From Roseimicrobium gellanilyticum (GTDB lineage: Bacteria > Verrucomicrobiota > Verrucomicrobiia > Verrucomicrobiales > Verrucomicrobiaceae): a DNA stretch of 64,000 bases. The notes beneath the pieces are model-generated. The model did not search any database. It was not told where the DNA came from and saw only the letters and a list, made by a program, of their open reading frames with translations. Position numbers and translations under genes: made by a program. Numbering within the stretch: the stretch's first letter is position 1; the number at the start of each line of letters is the position of its first letter. Shown one piece after another: positions 1 through 9,198 of this stretch. The DNA is taken from NCBI RefSeq assembly GCF_003315205.1, contig NZ_QNRR01000018.1, positions 51,140-115,139 of the forward strand, written 5' to 3'.

Positions 1-2
1 TG

Positions 3-398
3 CGCGAGATGCTGGAGCAGCATCGTGCCAGCAAGGCCTGCTCCTCCTGCCACGACCGCATCGATCCGCTGGGCTTTGCCTTGGAAAATTTCGACGCGCT
101 CGGCCGCTTCCGCGACAAGGATGAAGCCGGATTGCCTCTCGATACTTCTGCCCAGGTGAAAAGCACGAAGTTCACGGGCTTCGCAGGCCTGCGCGAGTAT
201 CTCGCTTCACACGAGTCGCAGTTCAGCAGCCAGTTCGCACGGAAGCTGCTCGGGTATGCCTTGGGTCGCTCCGTACAACCGAGCGACAAGCAACTGCTCA
301 AAGCCATCACCGCGAAGACGATGGCCTCCGACAGTCATTTCTCCGCCGCCGTTCTCGAAATCGTGAACAGCCGCCAGTTCCTGAACCGTAGATATTAG
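3..398 (+). CDS. C-terminal fragment of a DUF1588/DUF1585 planctomycete-type cytochrome-like protein
   Basis: Only the 3' end of the gene lies in the window; the frame is open from base 3, so the start is outside. The visible 132 residues begin in a DUF1588 end with a CSSCH haem-type motif followed by DRIDPLGFALENFDALG, the usual signature of this family. A DUF1585 tail follows, with QFARKLLGYALGRS and a closing SRQFLNRRY. These proteins are exported, probably haem-binding, and typical of Planctomycetes and Verrucomicrobia; their reaction is not established. The gene ends 19 bases before a DUF1552 gene, the standard partner, so the two are almost certainly one transcript. Family assignment is secure; function is unknown. 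Confidence 0.85.
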   Translation, partial: REMLEQHRASKACSSCHDRIDPLGFALENFDALGRFRDKDEAGLPLDTSAQVKSTKFTGFAGLREYLASHESQFSSQFARKLLGYALGRSVQPSDKQLLKAITAKTMASDSHFSAAVLEIVNSRQFLNRRY

Positions 399-417
399 TA
401 CCCCTTCTGTTTTTGAG

Positions 418-1746
418 ATGAGCAATACCCTTTCCCGTCGCCGCTTTCTACGAGGTGCAGGCCTGGCCCTTGGTCTGCCATGGCTTGAGTCCATGCCCAC
501 CTTCGGAGCGACTGGTGTAAAGAATGCCACGGCGCCACGACGCATGGCCATGTGCTTCTTTGGCAATGGAGTGAACCCACATCACTGGGGCGCGGAAAAC
601 ACTCCAGGAGGCCTGGAACTCAAGCAGACACTCAAGCCGCTCGAATCGCTCAAGGACAAGCTTCTGGTGCTTAAGGGGCTTTGGAACCCCACCACTGTGG
701 AGGGGCCTGGTGGCCACTACCCGAAGATGAACATCCTCTCGGGCCTGAAGGTGAAGCAGACCACCACGGATGTGGAAGTGGGCGTCACCATGGACCAGAT
801 CATCGCGGCGCAAGTAGGGCGTGATACACCCGTGGCCAGCCTCGCGCTCGGCACGGAAGGTCCGAAGTACAGCACCGACTCCGGCTATACGTCCATCTAT
901 TCCGCGTATCTTTCCTGGAGCAGCCCCACCACGCCGGCACCGAAGGAGATTTACCCGCAACAAGCCTTCGACCAGCTCTTTGACGACGGCAGCAAGCGCA
1001 AGCGCGACAAGAGCGTTCTCGACCTCGTGCTGGGCGATGCCAATGCTCTGCGCACACGCCTGAGCCGCCGCGATACGCAGAAGCTGGATGAGTACCTCAC
1101 CTCCGTGCGTGAACTGGAACAGCGCATCGAACGCGCGGAGAAGTTCAGCAAGGCGGAGACGAATGGCCAGGGCTGGCAACCGAGTGTGAAGACGCCCACC
1201 ATGGCGCGTCCGAACCCAGGCATTCCCGCCCGGCAGGAAGAACACCTGCGCCTCATGCTGGACATCATGGTGCTGGCCCTTCAGATGGATCGCACGCGTG
1301 TGGCGACCATGATGATGACGAACGACCTTTCGCAGATGAACTTCGACTTCCTGGGTGTGAAGGGGGGCCAGCACGAACTCTCCCACCACGCGAATGACGA
1401 GAACCGTCTCGCGCTCTACCAGAAGAGCAACGAGTACATGGTGAAGGCCTGGGCCGAGACACTGCAGAAGATGCAGGACACGAATGAAGGTGAGCGCACC
1501 CTCTTGGAGAACAGCATGGTGATGCTCACCTCCAGCCTGTGGGACGGCAATGCTCACGATTCCACACAACTTCCTCTGCTCGTGGCCGGCAATGGCGGTG
1601 GCACCATCAAGGGCGGTCGCCTGCTGGACTTCAGCAAGGACCCGAACCGCAAGCTCTGCCGTCTGCACCTTGCTTTCATGGACCGCATGGGTGTGAAGCT
1701 CGACCATTTCGGCGACGCGGAACAGGCGATTGCGGAGCTGGGCTGA
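418..1746 (+). CDS. DUF1552 family Tat-exported protein
   Basis: 442 residues. The N-terminus has a twin-arginine signal (SRRRFLRGAGLALGLPWLES), so export in folded form is likely. The body shows DUF1552 features: FFGNGVNPHHWG near residue 45, a central helical RELEQRIERAEKF, and near the end SMVMLTSSLWDGNAHDSTQLPLLVAG, which resembles the metal-site region of the related DUF1501/alkaline-phosphatase-like proteins. It follows the DUF1588/1585 gene by 19 bases and probably shares its transcript. This pair recurs in Verrucomicrobia and Planctomycetes and has been linked by genomics to surface polymer use, which remains inference. Start chosen because the Tat motif begins directly after this ATG. 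Confidence 0.85.
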   Translation: MSNTLSRRRFLRGAGLALGLPWLESMPTFGATGVKNATAPRRMAMCFFGNGVNPHHWGAENTPGGLELKQTLKPLESLKDKLLVLKGLWNPTTVEGPGGHYPKMNILSGLKVKQTTTDVEVGVTMDQIIAAQVGRDTPVASLALGTEGPKYSTDSGYTSIYSAYLSWSSPTTPAPKEIYPQQAFDQLFDDGSKRKRDKSVLDLVLGDANALRTRLSRRDTQKLDEYLTSVRELEQRIERAEKFSKAETNGQGWQPSVKTPTMARPNPGIPARQEEHLRLMLDIMVLALQMDRTRVATMMMTNDLSQMNFDFLGVKGGQHELSHHANDENRLALYQKSNEYMVKAWAETLQKMQDTNEGERTLLENSMVMLTSSLWDGNAHDSTQLPLLVAGNGGGTIKGGRLLDFSKDPNRKLCRLHLAFMDRMGVKLDHFGDAEQAIAELG

Positions 1747-1831
1747 CCGCAGACAGTCCACTCATAAGCGGTTGATTTTAGGCAGGTTAGAAAACCCGCC
1801 ATCCGCCTGCCGTCCACTCGAGACTTCGAGG

Positions 1832-1862
1832 TTGACATCCGCGCTCTTTGAAAGAACATATC
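1832..1862 (+). promoter_or_regulatory. Possible sigma-70 promoter of ahcY
   Basis: A perfect TTGACA lies at 1832-1837, followed after 19 bases by CATATC (3 of 6 to TATAAT). The -35 match is good, the spacing is long and the -10 match weak. The candidate -10 touches the left edge of the perfect palindrome at 1860-1883, which would suit repression by a bound protein. Confidence 0.3.
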
Positions 1863-1883
1863 AACGCATCTTGATGCGTTGAT
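1860..1883 (+). promoter_or_regulatory. Perfect 10-bp inverted repeat in the ahcY leader (operator or RNA hairpin)
   Basis: ATCAACGCAT (1860-1869) and ATGCGTTGAT (1874-1883) are exact reverse complements around CTTG. The repeat lies about 30 bases before the ahcY ATG and next to a TTGACA box. It is not followed by a T-run, so it is not an obvious terminator. It may be an operator for a dimeric regulator (ArsR-type SahR controls ahcY in Proteobacteria) or a structured leader. No known SAM or SAH riboswitch core was recognised. Confidence 0.6.
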
Positions 1884-1914
1884 TCAAACTACTGCACCCG
1901 AACGCTTTTACTCC

Positions 1915-3336
1915 ATGAGCACCCGCCAAGCCGCCATTGATTACAAGGTAAAGAACATTGAGGAGGCCGACTTCGGCCGGAAGGAAATCGAAATCGCCGA
2001 GCACGAAATGCCCGGTCTCATGGCCACGCGTGAGAAGTACGGCAAGGACAAGCCCCTCGCTGGCGTCCGCATCACCGGTTCCCTGCACATGACCATCCAG
2101 ACCGCGGTGCTCATCGAGACGCTGAAGGATCTCGGTGCCGATGTCCGCTGGTGTTCCTGCAACATCTTCTCCACCCAGGACCACGCCGCCGCCGCCATCG
2201 CTGCTTCCGGCACGCCCGTCTTCGCATGGAAGGGTGAGTCCCTCGAAGAATATTGGTGGTGTACCTGGAAGGCCATCATCTTCCCCGAGCAGAAGGGACC
2301 CCAGCTCATCGTCGACGACGGTGGCGACGTGACCCTGCTCATCCACAAGGGTTATGAAATGGAGAACGGCGACAAGTGGGTCGACACTCCTTCCGACAAC
2401 CACGAAGTGGCCGTCATCAAGGATCTCCTCAAGCAGATCCACAAAGACACCCCCGGCATCTTCCACGAAATCGTGAAGGAGCTGAAGGGCGTGTCCGAAG
2501 AGACCACCACCGGTGTGCATCGCCTCTATGAAATGGCGAAGGCTGGCAAGCTGCTCATCCCCGCCATCAACGTGAACGACAGCGTCACGAAGTCCAAGTT
2601 CGACAACCTCTATGGTTGCCGCGAATCCCTCATCGACGGCATCAAGCGCGCCACGGACGTGATGATCGCCGGCAAGGTGGCTGTGGTCTGCGGCTACGGC
2701 GACGTGGGCAAGGGCTGCGCCGACGCTCTCAAGGGCATGGGCGCCCAGGTCATCGTGACCGAGATCGACCCCGTCTGCGCACTTCAGGCGGCCATGGCCG
2801 GTCTGCGCGTCATGCCTGTGGAAGACACCCTTGGCATCGCTGACATCTATGTCACCACCACCGGCAACAAGGACATCATCCGCGTGGAGCACATGGAGGC
2901 CATGAAGGACCAGGCAATCGTCTGCAACATCGGTCACTTCGACAACGAAATCCAGGTGGACAAGCTCAATGCTTATCCCGGCATCAAGCGTCTGAACATC
3001 AAGCCCCAGGTGGATCGCTACACGTTCCCGAAGGGCAACAGCCTCTATATGCTGGCGGAAGGCCGCCTCGTGAACCTCGGCTGTGCCACCGGCCACCCGA
3101 GCTTCGTGATGAGCAACAGCTTCACCAACCAGTGCGTGGCCCAGATGGAACTCTGGAAGACCCGTGAGACTCGCGCCGTGGGAGTGACCGTGCTCTCCAA
3201 GCAGCTCGATGAAGAAGTCGCCCGTCTCCACCTTGGCAAGATCGGTGTGAAGCTCACCGTGCTGACCCAGGAGCAGGCCGACTACATCGGCGTGCCGGTG
3301 GAAGGTCCCTACAAGGCGGACCACTACCGCTACTAA
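1915..3336 (+). CDS. ahcY: Adenosylhomocysteinase (S-adenosyl-L-homocysteine hydrolase)
   Basis: 473 residues, normal for the bacterial enzyme. It splits S-adenosylhomocysteine into adenosine and homocysteine in the cytoplasm, recycling the product inhibitor of methyltransferases. Visible signatures include [12 protein letters not shown] near residue 85, [24 protein letters not shown] (the catalytic Lys/Asp region), the Rossmann motif [11 protein letters not shown] near residue 258 that holds NAD, and the C-terminal PYKADHYRY tail. The ATG at 1915 gives the family N-terminus; an in-frame TTG at 1879 would start inside the palindrome and is less likely. The gene is monocistronic: a leader palindrome precedes it and a strong hairpin follows. 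Confidence 0.97.
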   Translation: MSTRQAAIDYKVKNIEEADFGRKEIEIAEHEMPGLMATREKYGKDKPLAGVRITGSLHMTIQTAVLIETLKDLGADVRWCSCNIFSTQDHAAAAIAASGTPVFAWKGESLEEYWWCTWKAIIFPEQKGPQLIVDDGGDVTLLIHKGYEMENGDKWVDTPSDNHEVAVIKDLLKQIHKDTPGIFHEIVKELKGVSEETTTGVHRLYEMAKAGKLLIPAINVNDSVTKSKFDNLYGCRESLIDGIKRATDVMIAGKVAVVCGYGDVGKGCADALKGMGAQVIVTEIDPVCALQAAMAGLRVMPVEDTLGIADIYVTTTGNKDIIRVEHMEAMKDQAIVCNIGHFDNEIQVDKLNAYPGIKRLNIKPQVDRYTFPKGNSLYMLAEGRLVNLGCATGHPSFVMSNSFTNQCVAQMELWKTRETRAVGVTVLSKQLDEEVARLHLGKIGVKLTVLTQEQADYIGVPVEGPYKADHYRY

Positions 3337-3381
3337 CCAATCTTGTTGCAGCGAGTGCTGCAATTGAGGCAAAACATCATG

Positions 3382-3416
3382 AGCGGGCGGCCAGCAATGG
3401 CCGCCCGCTTCTGTTT
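3382..3416 (+). terminator. Rho-independent terminator of ahcY
   Basis: AGCGGGCGGCCA (3382-3393) pairs perfectly with TGGCCGCCCGCT (3398-3409) around a GCAA tetraloop, followed by TCTGTTTT. It lies about 45 bases after the ahcY stop. Confidence 0.85.
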
Positions 3417-3486
3417 TGGAGAAGGACGTGAGGAGTCAAGCAAGGGAGGAAGGTCCGTCCCCCACGTATCCTAACCTCGCAGCCCA

Positions 3487-4119
3487 TCATTGGGGTAAGG
3501 CGAGCGAGGATTTCGCAGCTTGCTTCACTTCTGTAGCAATATTGGGACTGCTTGCGATGGACTCCAGCCCCTGGCGAGCCGCGGCCTTAACGTCTGCATT
3601 CTGCGCACTATGACTGAGCTGCGTCAGGGTCCGAATGTTGATCTTGGCCACATCGATCACTTGGGAGGCAACTTCCGGTGTGGCAGCACTAACGGCCTTT
3701 TCTGCCGCCACTTCGGTAGACGCCACCGTCGCTTTTACTGCTTCGGGTGTCGTGGTAGTCGACGAGGTGAGCGCCTCTTGTTTCTTCTTGGCCTCCACGC
3801 CCGCCGCAGCCACCGCCCTGTCAGCCGTGATCTTTACAATGCCACTCGTGGCCTCAACCACTGCAGACCAGGAAAGCCCACAGATGGCAGCGAAGGTGAT
3901 AGTTCTTGGGAACTGAGTAGTGTCCGTATTCGCAAGAACGTAGACGCCAGCCGTCGCCGCCAAACCACCTGCCAGCAGGTACTTGCCTACATCCAGGAGG
4001 ATGCTGGGCTGCTTGTCGAGATACCCAGGAAAAGTGGCGGCAATCAGCCAGGCAACGAGACCGCCAACGACACCGGCAACGAGGACGTAACGCCAATCAG
4101 TAGGAGTAGATGCAGGCAT
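3487..4119 (-). CDS. Hypothetical membrane protein with Ala/Thr-rich tail
   Basis: 210 residues, not recognised. The first half has three likely membrane segments: about 11-28 (YVLVAGVVGGLVAWLIAATF), 46-64 (YLLAGGLAATAGVYVLAN) and 74-94. The second half is charged and Ala/Thr/Glu-rich, includes a KKKQEALTSSTTTT stretch, and looks helical or disordered. The stop is close to the ahcY terminator region on the other strand, so the genes are convergent. Nothing indicates a function. Moderately sure it is real because the hydrophobic pattern is coherent and the frame is unbroken. Confidence 0.6.
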   Translation of the reverse strand: MPASTPTDWRYVLVAGVVGGLVAWLIAATFPGYLDKQPSILLDVGKYLLAGGLAATAGVYVLANTDTTQFPRTITFAAICGLSWSAVVEATSGIVKITADRAVAAAGVEAKKKQEALTSSTTTTPEAVKATVASTEVAAEKAVSAATPEVASQVIDVAKINIRTLTQLSHSAQNADVKAAARQGLESIASSPNIATEVKQAAKSSLALPQ

Positions 4120-4515
4120 GGTGCAACAGTAGTGAAGTGCTCAATAAATCCGGGCGACCAGTGCAAAGTTCTGGCCTTTGCCTAGTTGTTCAGGATAACG
4201 TCACTCATGGAGTTCGCAGGGCCAGGGTTGGAATGTCGGAACCCTCTGGAGATGGGAGGGGCAGGTGAGAAAGGGACGCATCAAAGAGCCAGCGCAGCCA
4301 CGAAGGCTGGGAGAGGCGATTCTGGGCAGGACCTTACCGTCGCAGTAGCCTGAGTGAGAACCGGCACACGCCCCAGGCAGCACGGCAGCAAGGGCGGGCT
4401 CGTCCCTATCATAAAACAGAAGCCGATTCACAACGGAGCGAACCGGAGCGAGGATGCGGTTTACCAAGGGTGGCATAAGCATCTCGGAATGGTTGGTAGG
4501 ATTAAGAATTCGCGC
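4120..4515. other. 396-base intergenic stretch
   Basis: It lies between two minus-strand genes. Short open frames exist on both strands, but none has a recognisable domain or start context. I see no clear terminator or RNA. Confidence 0.4.
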
Positions 4516-5190
4516 TCAGCGGGATGGGGTGATTTCCTCGACGGTGACCGACAAGTGTCCATGGTTGTTGCCGTAGGTTGGCAGCGACTTGGCTCCACTC
4601 TTGGCAGGGTTGCGGAAGCGATTTTCTCCCTGCGTACCGATGCCTCCCGGCCAATCGTTGCAGAACAAGAACAGTGTGCCGCTCTCCACAGCGTCAAACT
4701 CCCGGCACCTCCCGATGACACGTGTGCTCGCTTTCGAATCATCCATGCCGATGGTGGCAATCAGGGTGAGGAAGCTCGCCCTGCGACGCTCTTCGCTCTC
4801 GTCTTTCAGCACGCGAAGACGCTTGGTCACGCCTGGGCCAACGTAGCGAAACAGATTCCATCGACCGGGCGACCTGACACAACGATCAAAGCTCCACCCC
4901 AACAAGCCTCTGGCTCCATCAGCCGTGCAGGGGACGACGTCATCTTTATAACATGCCGACTCTTGGGCCGAGATTCGATACCGCTTCCCCTTCGTAAGCC
5001 GAATGGTTGTCTCCACCCAAGGCACATTGCTTGGAACAACAAACGGTTTCCCCAAGCTCGATGCTTGATTGAGGACTATCGGCAGCTCAGAACCCATCGT
5101 AGTGAGGTTGCAAACACAAAGGAGCACACCGGAGAGAAAGACCCGCAGGGATCCAAGGAATGACATACGGAAGCCCATAAGTTTATCCAT
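4516..5190 (-). CDS. Secreted lectin-like (PA-IL-like) hypothetical protein
   Basis: 224 residues. It has a signal-peptide-like N-terminus (LGSLRVFLSGVLLCVC, cleavage probably near residue 33). The body resembles the beta-sandwich of PA-IL-type and galactose-binding-like proteins: PWVETTIRLTKGKRYRIS near residue 57, then LGWSFDRCV and LFRYVGPG. Near the end, TLFLFCNDWPGGIG and NNHGHLSVTVEEI match the position of the calcium/sugar loop (NDxxxxNNxGxxxVxI) of that fold. The five or more cysteines may form disulphides. Binding of a carbohydrate outside the cytoplasm is inference. It stands apart from conserved genes, in a lower-GC patch. Confidence 0.55.
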   Translation of the reverse strand: MDKLMGFRMSFLGSLRVFLSGVLLCVCNLTTMGSELPIVLNQASSLGKPFVVPSNVPWVETTIRLTKGKRYRISAQESACYKDDVVPCTADGARGLLGWSFDRCVRSPGRWNLFRYVGPGVTKRLRVLKDESEERRRASFLTLIATIGMDDSKASTRVIGRCREFDAVESGTLFLFCNDWPGGIGTQGENRFRNPAKSGAKSLPTYGNNHGHLSVTVEEITPSR

Positions 5191-5407
5191 AGACGTTACG
5201 AATCCAGTTTAGTGATCGTCCGGCGATGGCAAGCGATATTTGATCTTTTTTCCATGAAGCCCCATTCCAAAGCCCCGAAAAACGATGTCCAGCAGTATCC
5301 CAAGAGAAACGTCCCCTCTTGAGCACCACCCCGACTTCTCTATTGGTTACGGCGAGGGATGAGAACCCAGCGTTTTCTTGCCCCATCGGCGTGCAATCCC
5401 AGAACAC
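5183..5407 (-). CDS. Doubtful small ORF upstream of the lectin-like gene
   Basis: 74 codons. Its stop overlaps the start of the lectin-like gene by 8 bases, an arrangement that can allow coupled translation. The protein (ending SLAIAGRSLNWIRNVYG) is not recognised, and no start context stands out. It could be a degraded gene remnant or chance. Kept only because of the overlap. Confidence 0.2.
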   Translation of the reverse strand: MFWDCTPMGQENAGFSSLAVTNREVGVVLKRGRFSWDTAGHRFSGLWNGASWKKDQISLAIAGRSLNWIRNVYG

Positions 5408-5623
5408 AAATTTCCCGAGCGAAACCGCAGTCCCGTTCTCCGTTGGCGTTCAGGAAGTGACAAAGTAAACACGCTCGACAGAAAAATGGGTGTTCGGATC
5501 GAATATTCGCATTCCCCCACTTGCGAATCGCCCTTCCCCCTACGTTATTTATTTGTTTATCGATACGTGCGAAATGCACGAAACACTTCCTGCACCTCGC
5601 ATTTTCTCCATACACCTTAAATA
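5191..5623. other. 433-base AT-richer intergenic stretch
   Basis: Between the lectin-like gene (minus) and a divergent unknown gene (plus), the sequence becomes visibly richer in A and T, especially at 5520-5620. It should hold the promoters of both. Apart from the doubtful small frame at 5183-5407 I see no supported gene. Confidence 0.4.
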
Positions 5624-6523
5624 ATGTCCAACCTGGCCCGCATCGCCTTTCTGCAGCGACCTCGCACTGACCAGCTCCTATCTCTGAGCCGGGTGCTTCA
5701 CGTGATGCAGCGGGTGTTGGTGCTGAAACACTGGCACGATGTGCGCAAGTCCAAGAGCTCAGGACCTGCGGCCGAGCCGGTGCTTTCCCTCTTGGAGGAG
5801 GCCTGCATTGATTCCAGCATGCTCGCAGCGCGTGCCTTGGACGCCTTCTTCACCACACGCTCGACATATGCCATGCGCGGACATGAACTGGACATCTGCG
5901 CCGAACATTTTGGCTATCCACATACCACGGGGTTTTTGAGCAAAGAACGGCGTGAAGAGCTGGATCGGCACATTGGACATGTGACCATGCTCACGTCGGA
6001 TGCAGCGTTCCATGCGAGCCTGCGTGAGGATTTGCTTCGTTCACTTGGGCCATCGCGGAGGTTTGTTGCATGGATACTCGGAACGGAATTTCTGGATGGT
6101 GAAGAGGCGATGCGTGAGGAAGCGCAGACGCTGCTGGCAAACCTGCAGTCTGCCGCTGCCGAAGTGGCTGCACAGACACTGAAACCTGGCACTCTCGAAA
6201 TGAGCGAGGATGTGGTGAAGGCCACCACGGCGTGCCTGCGCGCGGCAAAGTCCTCCTTTGGTCCCGTCTTCGCACGACTGATCCGCAACGCGGTGCCCAC
6301 GAATCCTCCCGTGAAAGGAAAGCTGCCAGGCCTGGGAGCCTACGGCACGCTCACCTTCACCGGACGACTGGATGATCTCGACCTTCTGCTCAAGGCGCTG
6401 TCTGCCATCCAGGCATCACTGGGTGAAAGTTCAGAGTCCATTCGCATCTTGAACTGGCTGCATCTCTCGTGGTCGGAACTGCGACGCAAGGTGATACACG
6501 GTGCATCGCTCGCGCGGGTGTGA
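5624..6523 (+). CDS. Hypothetical cytoplasmic protein
   Basis: 299 residues, not recognised. No signal peptide or membrane segment. It is mostly helical in appearance, with a Leu/Ala/Glu-rich centre (FLDGEEAMREEAQTLLANLQ near residue 160). The N-terminus contains SLSRVLHVMQRVLVLKHWHD, and the C-terminus is LNWLHLSWSELRRKVIHGAS. A GLGAYGTLTFTGRLDDLD segment near residue 240 is the only glycine-rich stretch. The gene is convergent with the 874-residue unknown that follows. The unbroken frame and codon pattern make it likely real. Confidence 0.6.
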   Translation: MSNLARIAFLQRPRTDQLLSLSRVLHVMQRVLVLKHWHDVRKSKSSGPAAEPVLSLLEEACIDSSMLAARALDAFFTTRSTYAMRGHELDICAEHFGYPHTTGFLSKERREELDRHIGHVTMLTSDAAFHASLREDLLRSLGPSRRFVAWILGTEFLDGEEAMREEAQTLLANLQSAAAEVAAQTLKPGTLEMSEDVVKATTACLRAAKSSFGPVFARLIRNAVPTNPPVKGKLPGLGAYGTLTFTGRLDDLDLLLKALSAIQASLGESSESIRILNWLHLSWSELRRKVIHGASLARV

Positions 6524-6573
6524 TAAGCACCTGAAGGGGACACCAGCCCCCAAAAGGATGCTTTGAATTTCCT

Positions 6574-9198
6574 TCAATGTCCGACGGTACTCGTTTCGTC
6601 CGACGGAGAGGCATCCGGCACCTTCCAGGCGCCATCGTCGTACCACTCCAGCCCCAGCGGAGCGGCCATGGTGTACTTTTTCTCCGTCTCCAGAGGAATC
6701 TGCAGCGCCTGGGCGAAGTCGCGGTCATACGCTGCAAAGAACATTTCCAGCTCGTCGGAGATGTCGTACGGGTAGACCATGAAACAGACGAGGCGCTTCT
6801 CTTCAGAAATGGCTATCAACTGCCTTCCAACGACACGGCCTGCACTGTCCCGGGCATAGACCACCTGCTTGTTGGCCTCCAGGGCATTGGTAATGGCTGA
6901 GTATTGATTGCAGGCTCCCGCCCCAAGGCAGGAGCGGCCGTAGTCTCCCATGCGCAAGATCTCCTGAGGATCCTGCTCCACAGAAATCGTAACCTCCCCG
7001 AGCTTTGGGAACTGTCGTTTCCTGGTGAATCCGCCGATCCATAAGGCCGAGGTTGGTGAAGGGAGGGTACCAAGCCAATGACGGTTTGCTGGATGATGCT
7101 CTTTTGGCGCCGGCAAACCTTCAAGGTGTTTCCTCACAAGCGAGCGACCCTTCCGCCGATTTTCATCAAGTGTATGCAAGAACAAAACGGTATCCCCGCT
7201 TGCGCCGGTGTGTGTGAAAATTGGAAACATCAGCTTCAGTTCGCGCTGCACCAACTCCTGCAAGACCTCCAGGGCCAGCCGCGCCCACGCCTGAAGGAGT
7301 TCCACACGGTCGGCCTCAACCAGGTGCGGCGGTTGCGGCTTGGTGTTCGCGAGATGAGCCCGCAGGCGCTCCTTGATATCCAGGCCGTGTATTCGTCCGA
7401 GCGAAGCAGCTTCCACCATGATCGCCAGTTCCTTCAGCGAGCACGTTTCGGCATTGCAGGTCACCAGCGGATGAGCAGCAAAGACGTCCGCCACCCTCTT
7501 CGCAGCTTCTTTTTTCAGCAACCCCAGCAGCCGGAAGGCCTTCACAAATGCGCGCGGTTCCCTCAGCAAAAAGAAGAGGCACGCTCTCCTGCCAATCGGC
7601 GGGATCCAACCCGCACCGGCCCGCATGTCATACGCAAAGTCGAATGACCGCTCCACCTTCTTGGTCGCACTGAGCAACCTTGTGAGGTGGGTCGCAATCT
7701 TCTGGCGCTGCTCCGGCCAAAAACAGGGCAGTAACCGGAACAGCAAATCTCCGCGCAGAGCGGAATCGATGGTCTGCGCATTCCGCAGTGCATGCGCCCA
7801 TTGGATGGCATCCCTGCCGATCTCGGGTTCGGTCTCAGCGCGTTTCGCATCGAAACCATATTGCAGCAGGCTGATGATTTCCCTTCGCGAACGTTTGTTC
7901 TCCCAGCGATTGCGTTTGCACCCATGCCTTGCGAATTGGAGGATTTCCTTCCAGTGCTCACGCAGCAACGCCCAGCGTCCAGGCATGTATTTTGCATCCT
8001 CTTCTCCAAAACTGGCAATCCAGAGGTAGAGCTTGATCGCCACCGTCGCAGTCCAGCTCCTTCGGGTGATACACCGCAGCATCTCCCACGCTCCGGGATA
8101 AAGTGATGCTGTCTTCCAGAGTTCACCGGCAGTGAGCGGTGCCATGTTCCACATCTTCGCGAAAGCCGCGAGCCGCGTGGCACTGGGGCAGCACTCCACC
8201 TTGGCGATATCCTGCACAAAGTGCCCTGTTTTCTCCGCCAGATGGAGGGTACCCGCAAGCCATCTCCATGGGAGGCCCTTTACCAGACCATCGACGGCCC
8301 ATCGCAACCTTGCCGCCATGTCCAGGGGCTTGGAGATATGCAGCACGGTGGCGATCAGCCGATGGGTACCAGGCTTCGGAGTGTGCTTCCAGCCATCCAA
8401 TTGCAGAATCGTATCCAGCAACAACCTGGCGTGGCCAGTTTGCTCGATTGGCAGCAGCGCCATCCATTGAGCGCCGGCCACCCCGTGAGATACGAGACGG
8501 CACAGATCACCTTCTTCCTGAAGAAGGATCGGCAGGCTCAGAAACTGAGCCTGCATCTTCCGGATGTCCTCCCACAATACGTCCCCGGATACAAATGGCA
8601 GCAACCTTCGCGCGAAACGCGCATCCCACCCTGCATCGCGCATGTCCAACGCCTTGCCAAAACGCGCCAGGGCAAACACATCCGGGCAGAATGCCCCGTC
8701 CCTCTCGGGCGAGAGCTTCTCAGCGGAGGCCGGCAGCACGCGCTGCTTCACCAAGGGCGCGATAGCCTTGTTCCAGTGGTGACTCATCTCCACCAGCCAA
8801 TGGCGCAGCACCTCACGATCGGAAATCCACGGACGCGCATCCCTGCCTTCTCCGAATCTCGGAGTCCAGCAAGGTCCACGCCCTTCAGACGATGGAACAA
8901 GGGCCAGGATACGGAGCAGCGAGGTCAGAGTAGCGACATCCCGTTTGGCACCTGCCAGAGCCTGCCAATCCTGCGCCAGAGGGAAGGCGCTGGTGGAGTG
9001 CAAACGCAAGGGCGCCTTGTCCAGAGGTCGTCGGACGACGCAGACAGGCGCATGAGATTTTTGGGAGCGCGGCACTTGAGGGGATGCCAGCTCAAGAAGG
9101 TCTAGCCGTCCGGCATCACGCAGGAGCGGCGGGCACATAGGATGCATAGGTAAGTCAAAGTCAGGTGCACATGGAAGGGAGCGCCGGGACATGAGCAT
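6574..9198 (-). CDS. Large hypothetical protein with a conserved-looking C-terminal domain
   Basis: 874 residues, not assigned to a named family. Residues about 100-650 are helical and rich in Trp, Arg and Leu, suggesting repeat-like helices. The last 150 residues look like a separate domain: EQDPQEILRMGDYGRSCLG, then GACNQYSAITNALEANKQVV, YARDSAGRVVGRQLIAIS and MAAPLGLEWYDDGAW. The 'CLG...N...A...YARD..GRVVGR' pattern is reminiscent of the C-terminal domain of PcfJ-like and related uncharacterised proteins, but I am not certain of the link. No signal peptide or membrane segment is evident. It is convergent with the gene before it, and the spacing to 9.5 kb suggests its own promoter. Confidence 0.6.
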   Translation of the reverse strand: MLMSRRSLPCAPDFDLPMHPMCPPLLRDAGRLDLLELASPQVPRSQKSHAPVCVVRRPLDKAPLRLHSTSAFPLAQDWQALAGAKRDVATLTSLLRILALVPSSEGRGPCWTPRFGEGRDARPWISDREVLRHWLVEMSHHWNKAIAPLVKQRVLPASAEKLSPERDGAFCPDVFALARFGKALDMRDAGWDARFARRLLPFVSGDVLWEDIRKMQAQFLSLPILLQEEGDLCRLVSHGVAGAQWMALLPIEQTGHARLLLDTILQLDGWKHTPKPGTHRLIATVLHISKPLDMAARLRWAVDGLVKGLPWRWLAGTLHLAEKTGHFVQDIAKVECCPSATRLAAFAKMWNMAPLTAGELWKTASLYPGAWEMLRCITRRSWTATVAIKLYLWIASFGEEDAKYMPGRWALLREHWKEILQFARHGCKRNRWENKRSRREIISLLQYGFDAKRAETEPEIGRDAIQWAHALRNAQTIDSALRGDLLFRLLPCFWPEQRQKIATHLTRLLSATKKVERSFDFAYDMRAGAGWIPPIGRRACLFFLLREPRAFVKAFRLLGLLKKEAAKRVADVFAAHPLVTCNAETCSLKELAIMVEAASLGRIHGLDIKERLRAHLANTKPQPPHLVEADRVELLQAWARLALEVLQELVQRELKLMFPIFTHTGASGDTVLFLHTLDENRRKGRSLVRKHLEGLPAPKEHHPANRHWLGTLPSPTSALWIGGFTRKRQFPKLGEVTISVEQDPQEILRMGDYGRSCLGAGACNQYSAITNALEANKQVVYARDSAGRVVGRQLIAISEEKRLVCFMVYPYDISDELEMFFAAYDRDFAQALQIPLETEKKYTMAAPLGLEWYDDGAWKVPDASPSDETSTVGH

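Noticed and set aside
1784..1914. SAM or SAH riboswitch in the ahcY leader
   Set aside because: The conserved cores of the SAM-I, SAM-II, SAM/SAH and SAH classes were looked for by eye and not found; only the palindrome remains.
1861..3372. 503-codon frame antisense to ahcY
   Set aside because: Shadow of a highly conserved gene; His/Val/Asp repeats with no family.
4201..4482. 93-codon minus frame in the gap before the lectin-like gene
   Set aside because: No signal, domain or start context, and a poor amino-acid pattern.
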